In this document: positions 1 through 8,620 of the stretch, piece by piece | Layout: each line of letters starts with the position of its first letter | Position numbering within the stretch: position 1 is the stretch's first letter | Program-made: the position numbers and the translations under genes | The notes under the pieces: generated by a model | Databases searched by the model: none | What the model was told of the DNA's origin: nothing | What the model saw: only the letters and a program-made list of their open reading frames with translations | NCBI GenBank assembly: GCA_016234555.1 | Contig: JACRBJ010000087.1 | Span: 1-64,000 of the forward strand | Reading direction: 5' to 3' | Length of the DNA: 64,000 nt | Origin: Chloroflexota bacterium | GTDB taxonomy: Bacteria > Chloroflexota > Anaerolineae > Anaerolineales > Villigracilaceae

Positions 1-1
1 A

Positions 2-274
2 CAGGATGCTGAAGTTGCCTCCGTCAAGTCGATCATCGCCGGCGAGCAGCGCTACACCGTGTTCAAGGACACCCGTGTCCTTGCCAAGCAAGCCGCCAAG
101 ATGGCTGACCAGGCTCTGAAGGGCGAGACCGTTGAAATCAACGACACCACGACCTACGACAACCTCGTCAAGGTTGTGCCTTCCTATTTGCTGATCCCGA
201 TCAGCATCGATATCAACAACTACCAGAAAGAATTGGTAGACAGCGGCTACATCAAAGCTGAAGATCTGAAGTAA
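2..274 (+). CDS. chvE: ChvE-type sugar-binding protein, C-terminal part (5' end outside window)
   Basis: The reading frame is open from the left edge, so only the last 90 residues are present. They align closely with the C-terminus of the complete ChvE-like protein at 3568-4704: both have QDAEV, IAGEQ, YTVFKDTR, a KTYDN/TTYDN block and VPSYLL, and both end in DLK or QLK. ChvE-family proteins are extracytoplasmic receptors for aldoses such as arabinose, xylose and galactose, and they deliver sugar to a CUT2 ABC transporter. A strong hairpin follows the stop codon, and the cognate ATPase and permease genes follow after about 300 bases. Confidence 0.9.
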   Translation, partial: QDAEVASVKSIIAGEQRYTVFKDTRVLAKQAAKMADQALKGETVEINDTTTYDNLVKVVPSYLLIPISIDINNYQKELVDSGYIKAEDLK

Positions 275-285
275 GTTTGTTTTAC

Positions 286-320
286 AGGGTGTGTGAGGGG
301 ACAAGTCCCTCACACACCCT
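286..320 (+). terminator. Hairpin after chvE copy 1
   Basis: A 14-bp perfect stem (286-299 with 307-320) has a 7-base loop and begins 12 bases after the chvE stop. It is followed only by a short T-run (TCGTTTT), so it may act as a partial terminator or mRNA 3' stabiliser. That would give more binding protein than transporter, the usual pattern in these operons. Confidence 0.7.
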
Positions 321-446
321 TCGTTTTCCCTGTCAGAGATTTCTTTGTTGCTGAAGTTTTGCCGATACTGGTTTAGTGAAAGTCCTGAAAGAACACGGTC
401 TCAAAGGAAAATCCTTCCTTCAAAACTGCCATTTTGTATTAAAATT

Positions 447-476
447 GTGACACGCAAGGCAAGACATTTTTATAAT
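447..476 (+). promoter_or_regulatory. Predicted sigma70-type promoter for gguA
   Basis: A GTGACA -35 box (447-452) is separated by 18 bases from a perfect TATAAT -10 box (471-476), about 95 bases upstream of the gguA start. Together with the hairpin at 286-320 this suggests gguAB can be transcribed independently of the first chvE copy. Confidence 0.55.
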
Positions 477-571
477 ACCCTCGTCGCAAATACGCTTCCC
501 ACAGGGCAAAAAGGCGCAATTTGCGACCGTGATGGTATATATCATTATGTAAGTCAAGGACAAGAAAAATC

Positions 572-2113
572 ATGTCTGATGTCATTTTGGAAATGCGCAA
601 TATTACAAAGTTATTTCCAGGCGTAAAGGCGCTTGATAATGTAAGTTTTAGCGTGCGCCAGGGGGAGATTCATGCCCTGGTGGGAGAAAATGGGGCGGGG
701 AAATCGACCCTGATGAACGTGTTAAGTGGCATTTATCCATATGGATCGTATCATGGGGAAATCTATTTCCAAGGTAAGGAATGCCGATTCCGGGATATTA
801 CCGAGTCTGAAAAAGTCGGACTCGTCATCATTCACCAGGAACTCGCCCTGATCCCCCTGCTTTCCATCGCCGAAAACCTGTTTCTCGGTAATGAGCGCGC
901 TAAAAACGGTGTGATCGATTGGAACGAAGCCATTTCAAAAACCAAGGAATTATTGGATAAGGTGGGGCTACATGAATCACCCACTACGTTGATTACAGAC
1001 ATCGGCGTGGGGAAACAGCAATTGGTTGAAATTGCAAAAGCGCTTGCAAAAAAGGTAAAACTGCTTATTCTGGACGAACCCACAGCATCATTAAATGAAA
1101 GCGACAGTGAGAAATTGCTCGACCTATTGCTTCAACTCAAAGAGCAAGGGATTTCTTCGATCTTAATCTCCCATAAGTTAAGCGATGTCTCCAAAGTTGC
1201 CGATTCCATCACGATTCTTCGCGATGGAACAACGATCGAAACTTTGGACTGCCAGAAGGACACTATTACAGAAGACCGTATCATTCGCGGCATGGTAGGG
1301 CGTGACCTGACGCACCGCTTCCCGCCTCGCGAATCGAAAATTGGGGAAACTATTTTTGAAGTGCGCGATTGGAATGTGTACCATCCCCTTCATGAGGATC
1401 GCAAAGTTAGTAATAATGTTAATATTACCGTCCGTAAGGGTGAAGTTGTTGGTATTTCTGGGTTAATGGGCGCTGGCAGAACCGAACTGGCGATGAGCAT
1501 TTTTGGGCATGCCTACGGCACACGCATTAGCGGCACGGCTTACAGACATGGAAAGGAAATAGATATCAGCACCATTGATAAAGCCATTTCCAATGGAATT
1601 GCTTACGCAACTGAAGATCGCAAAGCGTATGGGCTGGTTTTGATCCAGGAGGTAAAAAACAACATCACCCTGGCGAATCTGGAGGAAATTTCCAGACGTC
1701 AAGTGATCAATGAACCCCAGGAGATGAAGGTTACTGGTGAATATCGGGACAAACTAAATATTAAGTGTTCCAGTATTCAGCAGTTGGCCGTTAATCTTTC
1801 CGGCGGCAATCAACAGAAGGTTGTGCTCAGTAAATGGTTGTTCGCAAATCCAGAGATTTTGATCCTGGACGAACCCACGCGCGGCATCGATGTAGGGGCG
1901 AAATACGAAATTTACACAATTATTAATCGCCTTGCCAGCGAAGGAAAAGGGATTATCCTAATCTCATCAGAGTTGCCGGAGATTTTAGGGGTTTGTGACC
2001 GCATTTACGTAATGCGCGATGGCAAAATCGTCGGCGAAATGCCGGCTAGCGAAGCGTCCCAGGAAAAAGTAATGAAATACATCATGACACAACAAGAGGT
2101 ACTTGCCCAATGA
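572..2113 (+). CDS. gguA: Multiple-monosaccharide ABC transporter, ATP-binding protein
   Basis: A 513-residue duplicated ABC ATPase of the CUT2 type (GguA/MmsA/XylG), which energises sugar import from the cytoplasmic face. The first half has Walker A GENGAGKST (about 39-47) and Walker B LLILDEPTAS. The second half has the degenerate P-loop GLMGAGRTE usual in the family, the signature LSGGNQQK and Walker B ILDEPTRGID. Length is typical. The ATG at 572 is preceded by an AAGGA-type ribosome binding site. It overlaps the permease gene by 4 bases (ATGA), so the two are translationally coupled. Flanking chvE genes on both sides make a ChvE-GguAB assignment the best fit; XylG is the main alternative. 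Confidence 0.92.
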   Translation: MSDVILEMRNITKLFPGVKALDNVSFSVRQGEIHALVGENGAGKSTLMNVLSGIYPYGSYHGEIYFQGKECRFRDITESEKVGLVIIHQELALIPLLSIAENLFLGNERAKNGVIDWNEAISKTKELLDKVGLHESPTTLITDIGVGKQQLVEIAKALAKKVKLLILDEPTASLNESDSEKLLDLLLQLKEQGISSILISHKLSDVSKVADSITILRDGTTIETLDCQKDTITEDRIIRGMVGRDLTHRFPPRESKIGETIFEVRDWNVYHPLHEDRKVSNNVNITVRKGEVVGISGLMGAGRTELAMSIFGHAYGTRISGTAYRHGKEIDISTIDKAISNGIAYATEDRKAYGLVLIQEVKNNITLANLEEISRRQVINEPQEMKVTGEYRDKLNIKCSSIQQLAVNLSGGNQQKVVLSKWLFANPEILILDEPTRGIDVGAKYEIYTIINRLASEGKGIILISSELPEILGVCDRIYVMRDGKIVGEMPASEASQEKVMKYIMTQQEVLAQ

Positions 2114-3285
2114 AAACCCTGACAACTCTTTTTAAGAATAATGTTCGCGAATATGGCATGTTGATCGCCCTTATCGCGGTCATGGTATTCTTCCAAATTC
2201 GGACCGAAGGCGTGTTGATGAAGCCCGTAAACATAACCAATCTGGTCCTGCAAAACAGCTATGTCATCACCATGGCGTTGGGCATGCTGTTGATTATCAT
2301 CACCGGCTGGATCGACCTCTCTGTGGGTTCGGTTGTAGCTGTCATTGGCGCGCTCGCGGGCGTGTTGATAGTACGGTATGATTACAACTGGGTTTTGGTT
2401 GTTGCGATTTGCCTGCTATTGGGAGCGGTGATTGGCGCTTTTCATGGTTATTTTGTCGCGTATTTGAAGATCCCGGCTTTCATTGTCACTTTGGCGGGTA
2501 TGTTGATCTTTCGCGGTTTGACCATAGCCCTGCTTCGGGGAGAGTCCGTGGGACCTTTCCCAAGAGGGTTCCAAAATATAAGCTCCGGGTTTATTCCAGA
2601 TTTATTTCAGGGCAGTTTAAACGACAAGCCGTTTCACATTACCACCATCATAATCGGGGTGTTGCTCTCGATTCTATTAATATGGCTGGACGCGCGCACA
2701 AGGGGAAACCAGAAAAAGTATGGTTTTGAGGTAACTCCCTTCTACTTCTTTGTCGCCAAGAATATCTTGATCACCGCGGCAGTCATGGGTTTTTGCTACT
2801 TGATGGCTTCCTACAAAGGTTTACCGAACGTGCTTGTACTCCTCTTTGTGCTGGTTTCGTTCTATTCCTTCATTACCAGTTCGTCGGTTATTGGTCGCCG
2901 TATTTATGCAATGGGCGGTAATGAAAAAGCAGCCAGGCTCTCGGGTGTCAACACGCCGCGCTTGTTATTCTATACGTTCATCAATATGGGCGTTCTCGCC
3001 TCCCTGGCTGGCTTGATTGTTGCTGCCCGTTTAAATAGCTCAACACCCAATGCCGGGGACGGCATGGAATTGGACGTTATCGCAGCCTGTTTCATCGGAG
3101 GCGCATCACCAATGGGTGGTGTCGGTAAAGTCATCGGCGCGCTGGTCGGGGCCTTTCTCATCGGCGTTTTGAATAATGGCATGTCTATTATGGGCGTCGG
3201 CATCGATTGGCAGAAGGTTGTCAAGGGAGTTGTATTGTTGCTTGCGGTTCTGTTCGATGTCTATAACAAAAACAAGAGCGCATAA
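2110..3285 (+). CDS. gguB: Multiple-monosaccharide ABC transporter, permease
   Basis: A 391-residue polytopic membrane protein of the CUT2 permease family (RbsC/XylH/GguB). The conserved segment GWIDLSVGSVVA follows the second or third transmembrane stretch, and GGASPMGGVGKVIGA lies near the C-terminus; both are hallmarks of the family. It has an extra central region (about 160-260) compared with RbsC, as GguB/XylH proteins do. The start codon overlaps the gguA stop. It should form the homodimeric channel with GguA and receive sugar from the ChvE proteins. A strong hairpin follows the stop. Confidence 0.9.
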   Translation: MKTLTTLFKNNVREYGMLIALIAVMVFFQIRTEGVLMKPVNITNLVLQNSYVITMALGMLLIIITGWIDLSVGSVVAVIGALAGVLIVRYDYNWVLVVAICLLLGAVIGAFHGYFVAYLKIPAFIVTLAGMLIFRGLTIALLRGESVGPFPRGFQNISSGFIPDLFQGSLNDKPFHITTIIIGVLLSILLIWLDARTRGNQKKYGFEVTPFYFFVAKNILITAAVMGFCYLMASYKGLPNVLVLLFVLVSFYSFITSSSVIGRRIYAMGGNEKAARLSGVNTPRLLFYTFINMGVLASLAGLIVAARLNSSTPNAGDGMELDVIAACFIGGASPMGGVGKVIGALVGAFLIGVLNNGMSIMGVGIDWQKVVKGVVLLLAVLFDVYNKNKSA

Positions 3286-3292
3286 TTAATGT

Positions 3293-3322
3293 CATGTCGG
3301 GCGAAGTAATTCGCCCGACATG
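3293..3322 (+). terminator. Perfect 13-bp hairpin after gguB
   Basis: CATGTCGGGCGAA (3293-3305) pairs perfectly with TTCGCCCGACATG (3310-3322) around a GTAA tetraloop, 7 bases after the gguB stop. The downstream sequence TATTTTGTGTTTG is only moderately T-rich, so efficiency is uncertain. Confidence 0.7.
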
Positions 3323-3502
3323 TATTTTGTGTTTGTCGCAAAAAGTTTTCAGCGCGCGGAAAGCTTCGTGCGTTCGGGGGCTGCGATGCCAAGCCTGGAG
3401 GTAATCCGCGGACAGGCAAGATATTGGCGGTTGTGCCGACGAAAAACAGCATCAGCGAAATATTGCGACAAGAAAAATGTTTGAGCAAATTGAGGAGCCC
3501 CT

Positions 3503-3528
3503 GCCCTCCTGCGCAGACGATGGAGGGC
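3503..3528 (+). promoter_or_regulatory. Leader hairpin upstream of chvE copy 2
   Basis: GCCCTCC (3503-3509) pairs with GGAGGGC (3522-3528) around a 12-base loop, about 40 bases before the chvE start. It sits in the mRNA leader and could protect the transcript 5' end. The rest of the 282-base gap between gguB and chvE copy 2 shows no gene and no convincing promoter boxes. Confidence 0.3.
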
Positions 3529-3567
3529 GCGAAAACGCCGCATCCATACCTCATCAAGGAGAAGAAA

Positions 3568-4704
3568 ATGTCCAAAAAGTTGCTTTTCAATTTTCTGGCT
3601 GTTTGGGCGCTCTCCGTCCTCGCACTTGCGGCGTGCGGCGTCCCTGTTACGCAGTCTGACGTTGTAACCGAAGCCCCCGCTATCGTGACCGTGACCGAAG
3701 TTCCCACTGCCGACGAAACCAAGCTGGTCGGTATCTCCATGCCCACCAAGACGTCGAGCCGCTGGATATCCGACGGGGAAAGCATGGTCAAGGAATTCGA
3801 AGCCATGGGGTACAAAACCGACCTGCAATTTGCTGATGACGATATCCCCAACCAGCTCGCGCAGATTGGAAACATGATTGCCAAGGGCGCTGACGTGCTT
3901 GTCATTGCTGCCATCGATGGTAAAACCCTGACCGACGCGCTTGCCAAAGCCAAGGACAATGGCGTTCTTGTAATCGCCTATGATCGTCTGCTTGTCAACT
4001 CTGAAAACGTCGATTACTACGCCACCTTCGATAACTTTGGCGTGGGTGTGATCATGGGACAGCAAATCGAAGCCGGTCTTGACCTGAAGAACAGGCCCGG
4101 CCCCTTCAACATCGAACTATTTGGCGGTTCTCCAGACGACACCAACGCCTTCTACTTCTACGACGGCGCCATGTCCGTCCTTCAGCCTTACATTGACAGC
4201 GGCAAACTGGTCGTTCAGTCTGGTCAGATGGGTATGGACAAAGTCTCCATTCTGCGCTGGGATGGTATTGTTGCCCAGTCTCGCATGGAAAACCTGCTGA
4301 ACACCTACTACACCGACAAGCGTGTTGATGCCGTGTTGTCCCCTTATGATGGACTTTCCATCGGCATTATCTCCGCTTTGAAGGGCGTTGGTTATGGCGC
4401 TCCCGAACAACCCATGCCTGTTATAACAGGACAGGACGCGGAAGTTGGCTCCATCAAAGCCATGATCGCGGGCGAACAGACCTACACTGTGTTCAAGGAC
4501 ACCCGCGAACTTGCCAGGCAGACTGCCGCCATGGTTGATGCTGCACTCAAGGGCGAGGCGGTCCCAGTCAATGACACCAAAACCTATGACAATGGCGTCA
4601 AGATCGTTCCCTCCTACCTGCTGACTCCCTACAGTATCGATATCACCAACTATAGGAAGTATTTGATCGACAGCGGTTATTACACTGAAGACCAGTTGAA
4701 GTAA
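3568..4704 (+). CDS. chvE: ChvE-type multiple-sugar-binding lipoprotein (copy 2)
   Basis: A 378-residue extracytoplasmic sugar receptor. The N-terminus is a lipoprotein signal (basic MSKK, hydrophobic core, LAAC lipobox with Cys23), followed by a Thr/Pro/Val linker. The mature domain carries many ChvE hallmarks: VGISMPTK, FADDDIPNQLAQI, ELFGGSPDD, FYDGAMSVL, SPYDGLSIGIIS and GQDAEV. The frame is open further upstream, but the ATG at 3568 with GGAGAAG 8 bases before it begins a proper signal peptide and is preferred. It is a paralogue of the partial gene at the left edge, so gguAB is flanked by two receptors. These may differ in sugar preference or one may serve sensing or chemotaxis. Confidence 0.93.
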   Translation: MSKKLLFNFLAVWALSVLALAACGVPVTQSDVVTEAPAIVTVTEVPTADETKLVGISMPTKTSSRWISDGESMVKEFEAMGYKTDLQFADDDIPNQLAQIGNMIAKGADVLVIAAIDGKTLTDALAKAKDNGVLVIAYDRLLVNSENVDYYATFDNFGVGVIMGQQIEAGLDLKNRPGPFNIELFGGSPDDTNAFYFYDGAMSVLQPYIDSGKLVVQSGQMGMDKVSILRWDGIVAQSRMENLLNTYYTDKRVDAVLSPYDGLSIGIISALKGVGYGAPEQPMPVITGQDAEVGSIKAMIAGEQTYTVFKDTRELARQTAAMVDAALKGEAVPVNDTKTYDNGVKIVPSYLLTPYSIDITNYRKYLIDSGYYTEDQLK

Positions 4705-4880
4705 CCAGCCTCTCGCCGGCGCGTAAGGACAAATACCCCCGCGCGCTGAACGAAAGTGACAGCAAGAAACCGTTTAATCCGTTGCTTCCACGTAAGGAGT
4801 ATGGGATTTTATCCATTTCGCTCTCTCTCACTGAAGCGAGGTTTCCAAGGCGGCAGGCAATAAAATCATTAGAGGATGTT

Positions 4881-5348
4881 ATGACAGATATTTTGGAACA
4901 ATTGCTTCAAGAGGAACGAGAGCTTCAATTTGGGGAATTCAACGAGGAGACGGCCTGGCAGTTGGGCAGTGGACTTGTCAAAGCCTGTGTCCGCAAAGGG
5001 CTGCCTGTGACGATTGATATCGTGCGCGGGGAGCATCAGCTTTTCCACGCCAGTCTGCATGGGACATCCGCCGACAACGATGAGTGGGTTAAACGAAAAG
5101 TCCGCCTTGTGTACAGGTTTGGACACAGCTCGTTTTATATCGGACAACTGTTGAAGAGCAAGGGGAAAAGCATCGAACAGATGTTTTTGATCCCCGAAAG
5201 TCAATACGCGCCGCATGGCGGTTGTTTTCCAATTATTGTCAAAAACACCGGCATGGTCGGGGCAATCACCGTTTCCGGGCTTCCCCAGGAGGAGGATCAC
5301 AAGCTGGTGGTTTGGGCAATCAGAGATTATTTGAGTAAGGAGAAATAA
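4881..5348 (+). CDS. UPF0303 / heme-degrading-domain family protein
   Basis: A 155-residue cytosolic protein matching the UPF0303 family (HbpS/GlcG-like fold, relatives of yeast YBR137W). Typical family segments are a central LVYRFGHSSFYIGQLLKSKG-type region and a C-terminal HGGCFPI...GAITVSGLPQEEDHKLVV block. The ATG at 4881 has AGAGGATG just upstream and gives the normal family length; the frame remains open upstream but adds an unlikely extension. The next gene starts on the base after the stop. Biochemical function in the family is not settled. Its recurrence beside Gfo/Idh oxidoreductases in sugar operons suggests an accessory metabolic role. Confidence 0.75.
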   Translation: MTDILEQLLQEERELQFGEFNEETAWQLGSGLVKACVRKGLPVTIDIVRGEHQLFHASLHGTSADNDEWVKRKVRLVYRFGHSSFYIGQLLKSKGKSIEQMFLIPESQYAPHGGCFPIIVKNTGMVGAITVSGLPQEEDHKLVVWAIRDYLSKEK

Positions 5349-6518
5349 ATGAAATTGAACCCAGTTATATCCACGCTTGGACGCAGGCTCAGGCTGGCGG
5401 TTATCGGTGGCGGATCAGGGTCTTTTATCGGTGCGATGCACAGACAGGCGGCGCGGCATGATGACCGCTACGAAATCGTCACAGGCGTTTTTTCGTCCAA
5501 CCCGGAGAAATCCAAAAAGGATGCCCTGCACCTCGGCATGGATTCGAAACGCATCCACCCGAGTGTGATCGAAATGCTCGATGCCGAAGCCTCACTCAAG
5601 GATGGCGCGGATGTCGTTGCCATCATGACGCCCAACGACAGTCATTTCGAATATTCAATGGCGGCGCTGGAACGCGGCTTCGACGTCATCTGCGACAAGC
5701 CCATGACCAACACTCTCGAAGAAGCCGAAGCCCTGAATAAAAAAGTGGAGGAGACCGGGTTGGTCTTCTGCCTCACCCACAACTACACCGGTTACCCGAT
5801 GGTTCGCCAGGCAAAGGCGATGGTGAAGGATGGACAGTTGGGCGCGATTCGACTGGTCCAGGTCGAGTACGTGCAGGGCGGAAAAGCCGACGAGAGGAAG
5901 CCCATGCCCGCCAAACCCAGCTGGAAATATGACCCGGTGCGCGGCGGTCCGTCGCTGGTGATGGGTGACATTGGAACTCACGCCCATAACCTCCTGCGTT
6001 TCATCACCGGGCTTGAGGTCGAGGAAGTCTCCGCCGAGGTTGGCACCATCGTCCCCAAACGCCTGGTCCATGACTTTGCCGGGGCGCTGCTCCACCTTGA
6101 GCATGGCGCGCGCGGAAATTTCTGGGTGACACAAGCCGCCGCCGGCGTGGAAAACTGTCTCCGCATCCGCGTCAGCGGGACGAAGGGCAGCCTCGAGTGG
6201 ATGCAGGAAGTCCCCCAGCAGTTGACCTTCAAGCCGCTGCATGGTCCCTCTGAGAATCGAACGCCCAACGGACCGGGAACCCTGCCCCTCGCGGCGCGGT
6301 CGGCTCGCATTGTGGCGGGACATCCCGAAGGCTTTCCCGACAGCTTTGCCAACATCTACTCCGATGCGGCGGAGGCGATTGCCGCCCGTCGCGCCGGCAA
6401 ACAACCCGACCCGCTGGCGCTTTACTTCCCGAAATCGTGGGACGGTTTGCTGGGCGTCCGCTTTGTGAATAGCGTGATCGAGTCGAGTAACAACGGCGGC
6501 AAATGGACAAAGTGTTAG
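5349..6518 (+). CDS. Gfo/Idh/MocA family NAD(P)-dependent oxidoreductase
   Basis: A 389-residue sugar or cyclitol dehydrogenase-type protein. The N-terminal Rossmann motif is VIGGGSGSF (about 18-26), the conserved Lys-Pro of the EKP-like motif is seen as CDKPM (K117-P118), and the C-terminal domain has GDIGTHAHN (D207, H211), where the catalytic Asp and His of the family lie. It starts directly after the UPF0303 stop, with GTAAGGAGAA as ribosome binding site. Family members oxidise or epimerise sugars and inositols. The substrate cannot be read from sequence, but the arabinose setting suggests a pentose or a pentose-derived acid. Confidence 0.88.
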   Translation: MKLNPVISTLGRRLRLAVIGGGSGSFIGAMHRQAARHDDRYEIVTGVFSSNPEKSKKDALHLGMDSKRIHPSVIEMLDAEASLKDGADVVAIMTPNDSHFEYSMAALERGFDVICDKPMTNTLEEAEALNKKVEETGLVFCLTHNYTGYPMVRQAKAMVKDGQLGAIRLVQVEYVQGGKADERKPMPAKPSWKYDPVRGGPSLVMGDIGTHAHNLLRFITGLEVEEVSAEVGTIVPKRLVHDFAGALLHLEHGARGNFWVTQAAAGVENCLRIRVSGTKGSLEWMQEVPQQLTFKPLHGPSENRTPNGPGTLPLAARSARIVAGHPEGFPDSFANIYSDAAEAIAARRAGKQPDPLALYFPKSWDGLLGVRFVNSVIESSNNGGKWTKC

Positions 6519-6527
6519 GAAACTGCC

Positions 6528-7520
6528 ATGCCTGATACTGGAATGATTCTGGTTACTGGCGCAACCGGCAAAGTCGGGCGGACGTTCATTACCCGACTGC
6601 TGGCTGACCCGCGATTTGACTCATTCTCGCTTCGGGCATTGAATCACAACCGTGAGTTGGAACCGCATCCCCGAATCGAAAATATTCACGGTTCCATCGA
6701 ACACCGTGAGGTGGTGGAAAAAGCAATGGTGGGAGTGACTCATGTCCTCCACCTGGCAACGGTCAAGGAAACGCCCGAACAAATCATGGATGTGGCGGTC
6801 AAAGGTTTGTTCTGGTTGCTTGAAGCCTGCCGCGCCAGCAAAACTTTCAGGCAGTTCGTCATGGTCGGCGGCGATGCGGGCATGGGGCATTTTGTTTACC
6901 CGCATCCAATCCCCGTAACCGAAACGCAAAAACATTCCGCGTATCCGGGCTGCTACGCGCTTTCAAAAGTTCTCGAAGAAGTCATGCTGGAGCAGTATTA
7001 CATCCAGTACGACCTCAATGGTTGTTGCCTGCGCGCACCGTGGATCATGGAAAAGGACGATTTCAAATACCAGCTTTCCTTTGGGGAGGATGTCTTCGGT
7101 GGACCGCGCTGGCGGGATTTGATCGGGACTGAAAAAGCTGACGAGTACGTGCGGACTCGAACCGTCCCCATCATGCTCGACCCCGAAGCTGTTCCCGTCC
7201 AACGGAATTTTGTCCACGTTGACGATTTGGTGAATGCCCTACTGCTCGCCATCGACCACCCGAAGGCGCGTCAGCAGTTGTTCAACGTCTGCATGGATGA
7301 GCCTGTGGATTACGGCAAGATGGGCAAATATTTGAACGAGACTCGCGGATTTCCAACTGCGGAAATCAAGACCGAATTTCACTCCACCTGGCTCGACAAC
7401 ACGAAAGCGAAATTTTTACTGGGCTGGCGTCCCGAGTACGACATGAAGAAGATGATCGACGCCGCCTTCGACTATGTCCGCGCGAAAAATGATCCGCGCA
7501 AGGTTTGGTATCCGGGCTAA
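6528..7520 (+). CDS. NAD-dependent epimerase/dehydratase (extended SDR)
   Basis: A 330-residue extended short-chain dehydrogenase. The glycine-rich NAD motif GATGKVG is at 11-17 and the catalytic YxxxK is Y143/K147 (GCYALSK). The likely substrate is a sugar nucleotide or free sugar acid, such as in uronate or aldose dehydrogenases of this class. It lies 9 bases after the Gfo/Idh gene and 83 bases before the ADH start, in the same orientation. A redox role alongside the neighbouring dehydrogenases is more likely than cell-wall sugar nucleotide synthesis, but that is inferred from context alone. Confidence 0.82.
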   Translation: MPDTGMILVTGATGKVGRTFITRLLADPRFDSFSLRALNHNRELEPHPRIENIHGSIEHREVVEKAMVGVTHVLHLATVKETPEQIMDVAVKGLFWLLEACRASKTFRQFVMVGGDAGMGHFVYPHPIPVTETQKHSAYPGCYALSKVLEEVMLEQYYIQYDLNGCCLRAPWIMEKDDFKYQLSFGEDVFGGPRWRDLIGTEKADEYVRTRTVPIMLDPEAVPVQRNFVHVDDLVNALLLAIDHPKARQQLFNVCMDEPVDYGKMGKYLNETRGFPTAEIKTEFHSTWLDNTKAKFLLGWRPEYDMKKMIDAAFDYVRAKNDPRKVWYPG

Positions 7521-7603
7521 CTTTGGAGTCCATCAACTTGCTAATGGGACATTGGGCGGCAAGCTGCCCGACTCCAGAATTGATGAAAAGGAATTTTCAG
7601 GAA

Positions 7604-8599
7604 ATGAAAACCGTTCGACTGCACGGCTCAGGGAATTTACAATTTCACGAGGAATCCATCCCGGTGGCGGGAGTGGGGGAGAAGCTCATCCGCGTCAGGT
7701 CGGTGGGTGTGTGCGGCTCGGACTTGCACTGGTTTTCTGGCTCTGGAATCGGCGATGCAAAGCTTGAACGTCCGCTGGTGTTGGGGCATGAATTTGCGGG
7801 CGAACTGGAAGATGGTCAGCGTGTGGCAGTTGATCCCGCCATCGCGTGCGGACATTGCGAACCCTGCGAGCACGGGCATCCCAATTTATGTTTGTCCATC
7901 ATTTTTGCGGGATACGCGACCCAGGATGGTTCCATGCGTGAATATCTGGCTTGGAAGGAACGCTGCATTTTCCCCATCCCCGATCATCTCACGTTTGAAG
8001 ACGGCGCGATGCTTGAACCGCTTGGGGTGGCAATCCATGCCGTTGACCTGGCTCATCTCAAAGCGGGGATGACAGTTGGCGTCTTCGGCTGTGGACCGAT
8101 CGGCTTGCTCATCATCCAAATGGCGAAGCTTGCAGGCGCGGCGAAGATTTTCGCCACAGACAAACTTCCACATCGAGTGGAGGCGGCAAAAGCTTTCGGG
8201 GCAGACCATGCCATTTTGGCGGGGACCAACTCCGAGGTCGAAGAAATCCGCGCGGAGACCAAAGGTCGAGGTGTGGACGTCGCCTTCGAATCGGCTGGGA
8301 CGCAGGATGCGGTCGACACGTCATTTGCCGCTGTGATGATGGGTGGCAAGGTCATGCTGGTCGGCATCCCCGATGAAGAGCGGACTTCGTTTTCCGCTTC
8401 GACGGCGCGGCGTAAGGGGTTGACTATCAAGATGGTGCGGCGCATGAAGCATACCTATCCGCGCGCGATTGAACTGGTTTCAAAGGGCTTGGTGGACGTT
8501 CGTTCGATTGTCACGCATCGTTTTTCGCTCGACCAGGCTGTAGAAGCCTTTCGGGTTGCGGAGCGGCGCGAAGGTTTGAAGGTGATCGTGGAATGCTAA
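7604..8599 (+). CDS. Zinc-dependent medium-chain alcohol (polyol) dehydrogenase
   Basis: A 331-residue MDR-superfamily enzyme. The catalytic zinc ligands are Cys37 (GVCGSDLH) and His62-Glu63 (GHEF); the structural zinc is held by Cys82, 85, 88 and 96 (CGHCEPC...LC). The NAD motif is GVFGCGPIGLL (about 159-169). The closest named relatives by pattern are sorbitol, L-arabinitol and L-threonine dehydrogenases. The ATG at 7604 begins the usual MKTVRL-like strand; upstream in-frame codons overlap the previous gene and encode no domain. With the adjacent oxidoreductases and an aldo/keto reductase it could form a redox branch for pentoses or pentitols. Confidence 0.87.
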   Translation: MKTVRLHGSGNLQFHEESIPVAGVGEKLIRVRSVGVCGSDLHWFSGSGIGDAKLERPLVLGHEFAGELEDGQRVAVDPAIACGHCEPCEHGHPNLCLSIIFAGYATQDGSMREYLAWKERCIFPIPDHLTFEDGAMLEPLGVAIHAVDLAHLKAGMTVGVFGCGPIGLLIIQMAKLAGAAKIFATDKLPHRVEAAKAFGADHAILAGTNSEVEEIRAETKGRGVDVAFESAGTQDAVDTSFAAVMMGGKVMLVGIPDEERTSFSASTARRKGLTIKMVRRMKHTYPRAIELVSKGLVDVRSIVTHRFSLDQAVEAFRVAERREGLKVIVEC

Positions 8600-8620
8600 A
8601 TCAAATAATTGGAGATTGTC

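Noticed and set aside
3261..4065. Two long - strand frames opposite chvE copy 2
   Set aside because: They are opposite a well-conserved receptor gene, carry no signal or domain, and cross the gguB terminator.
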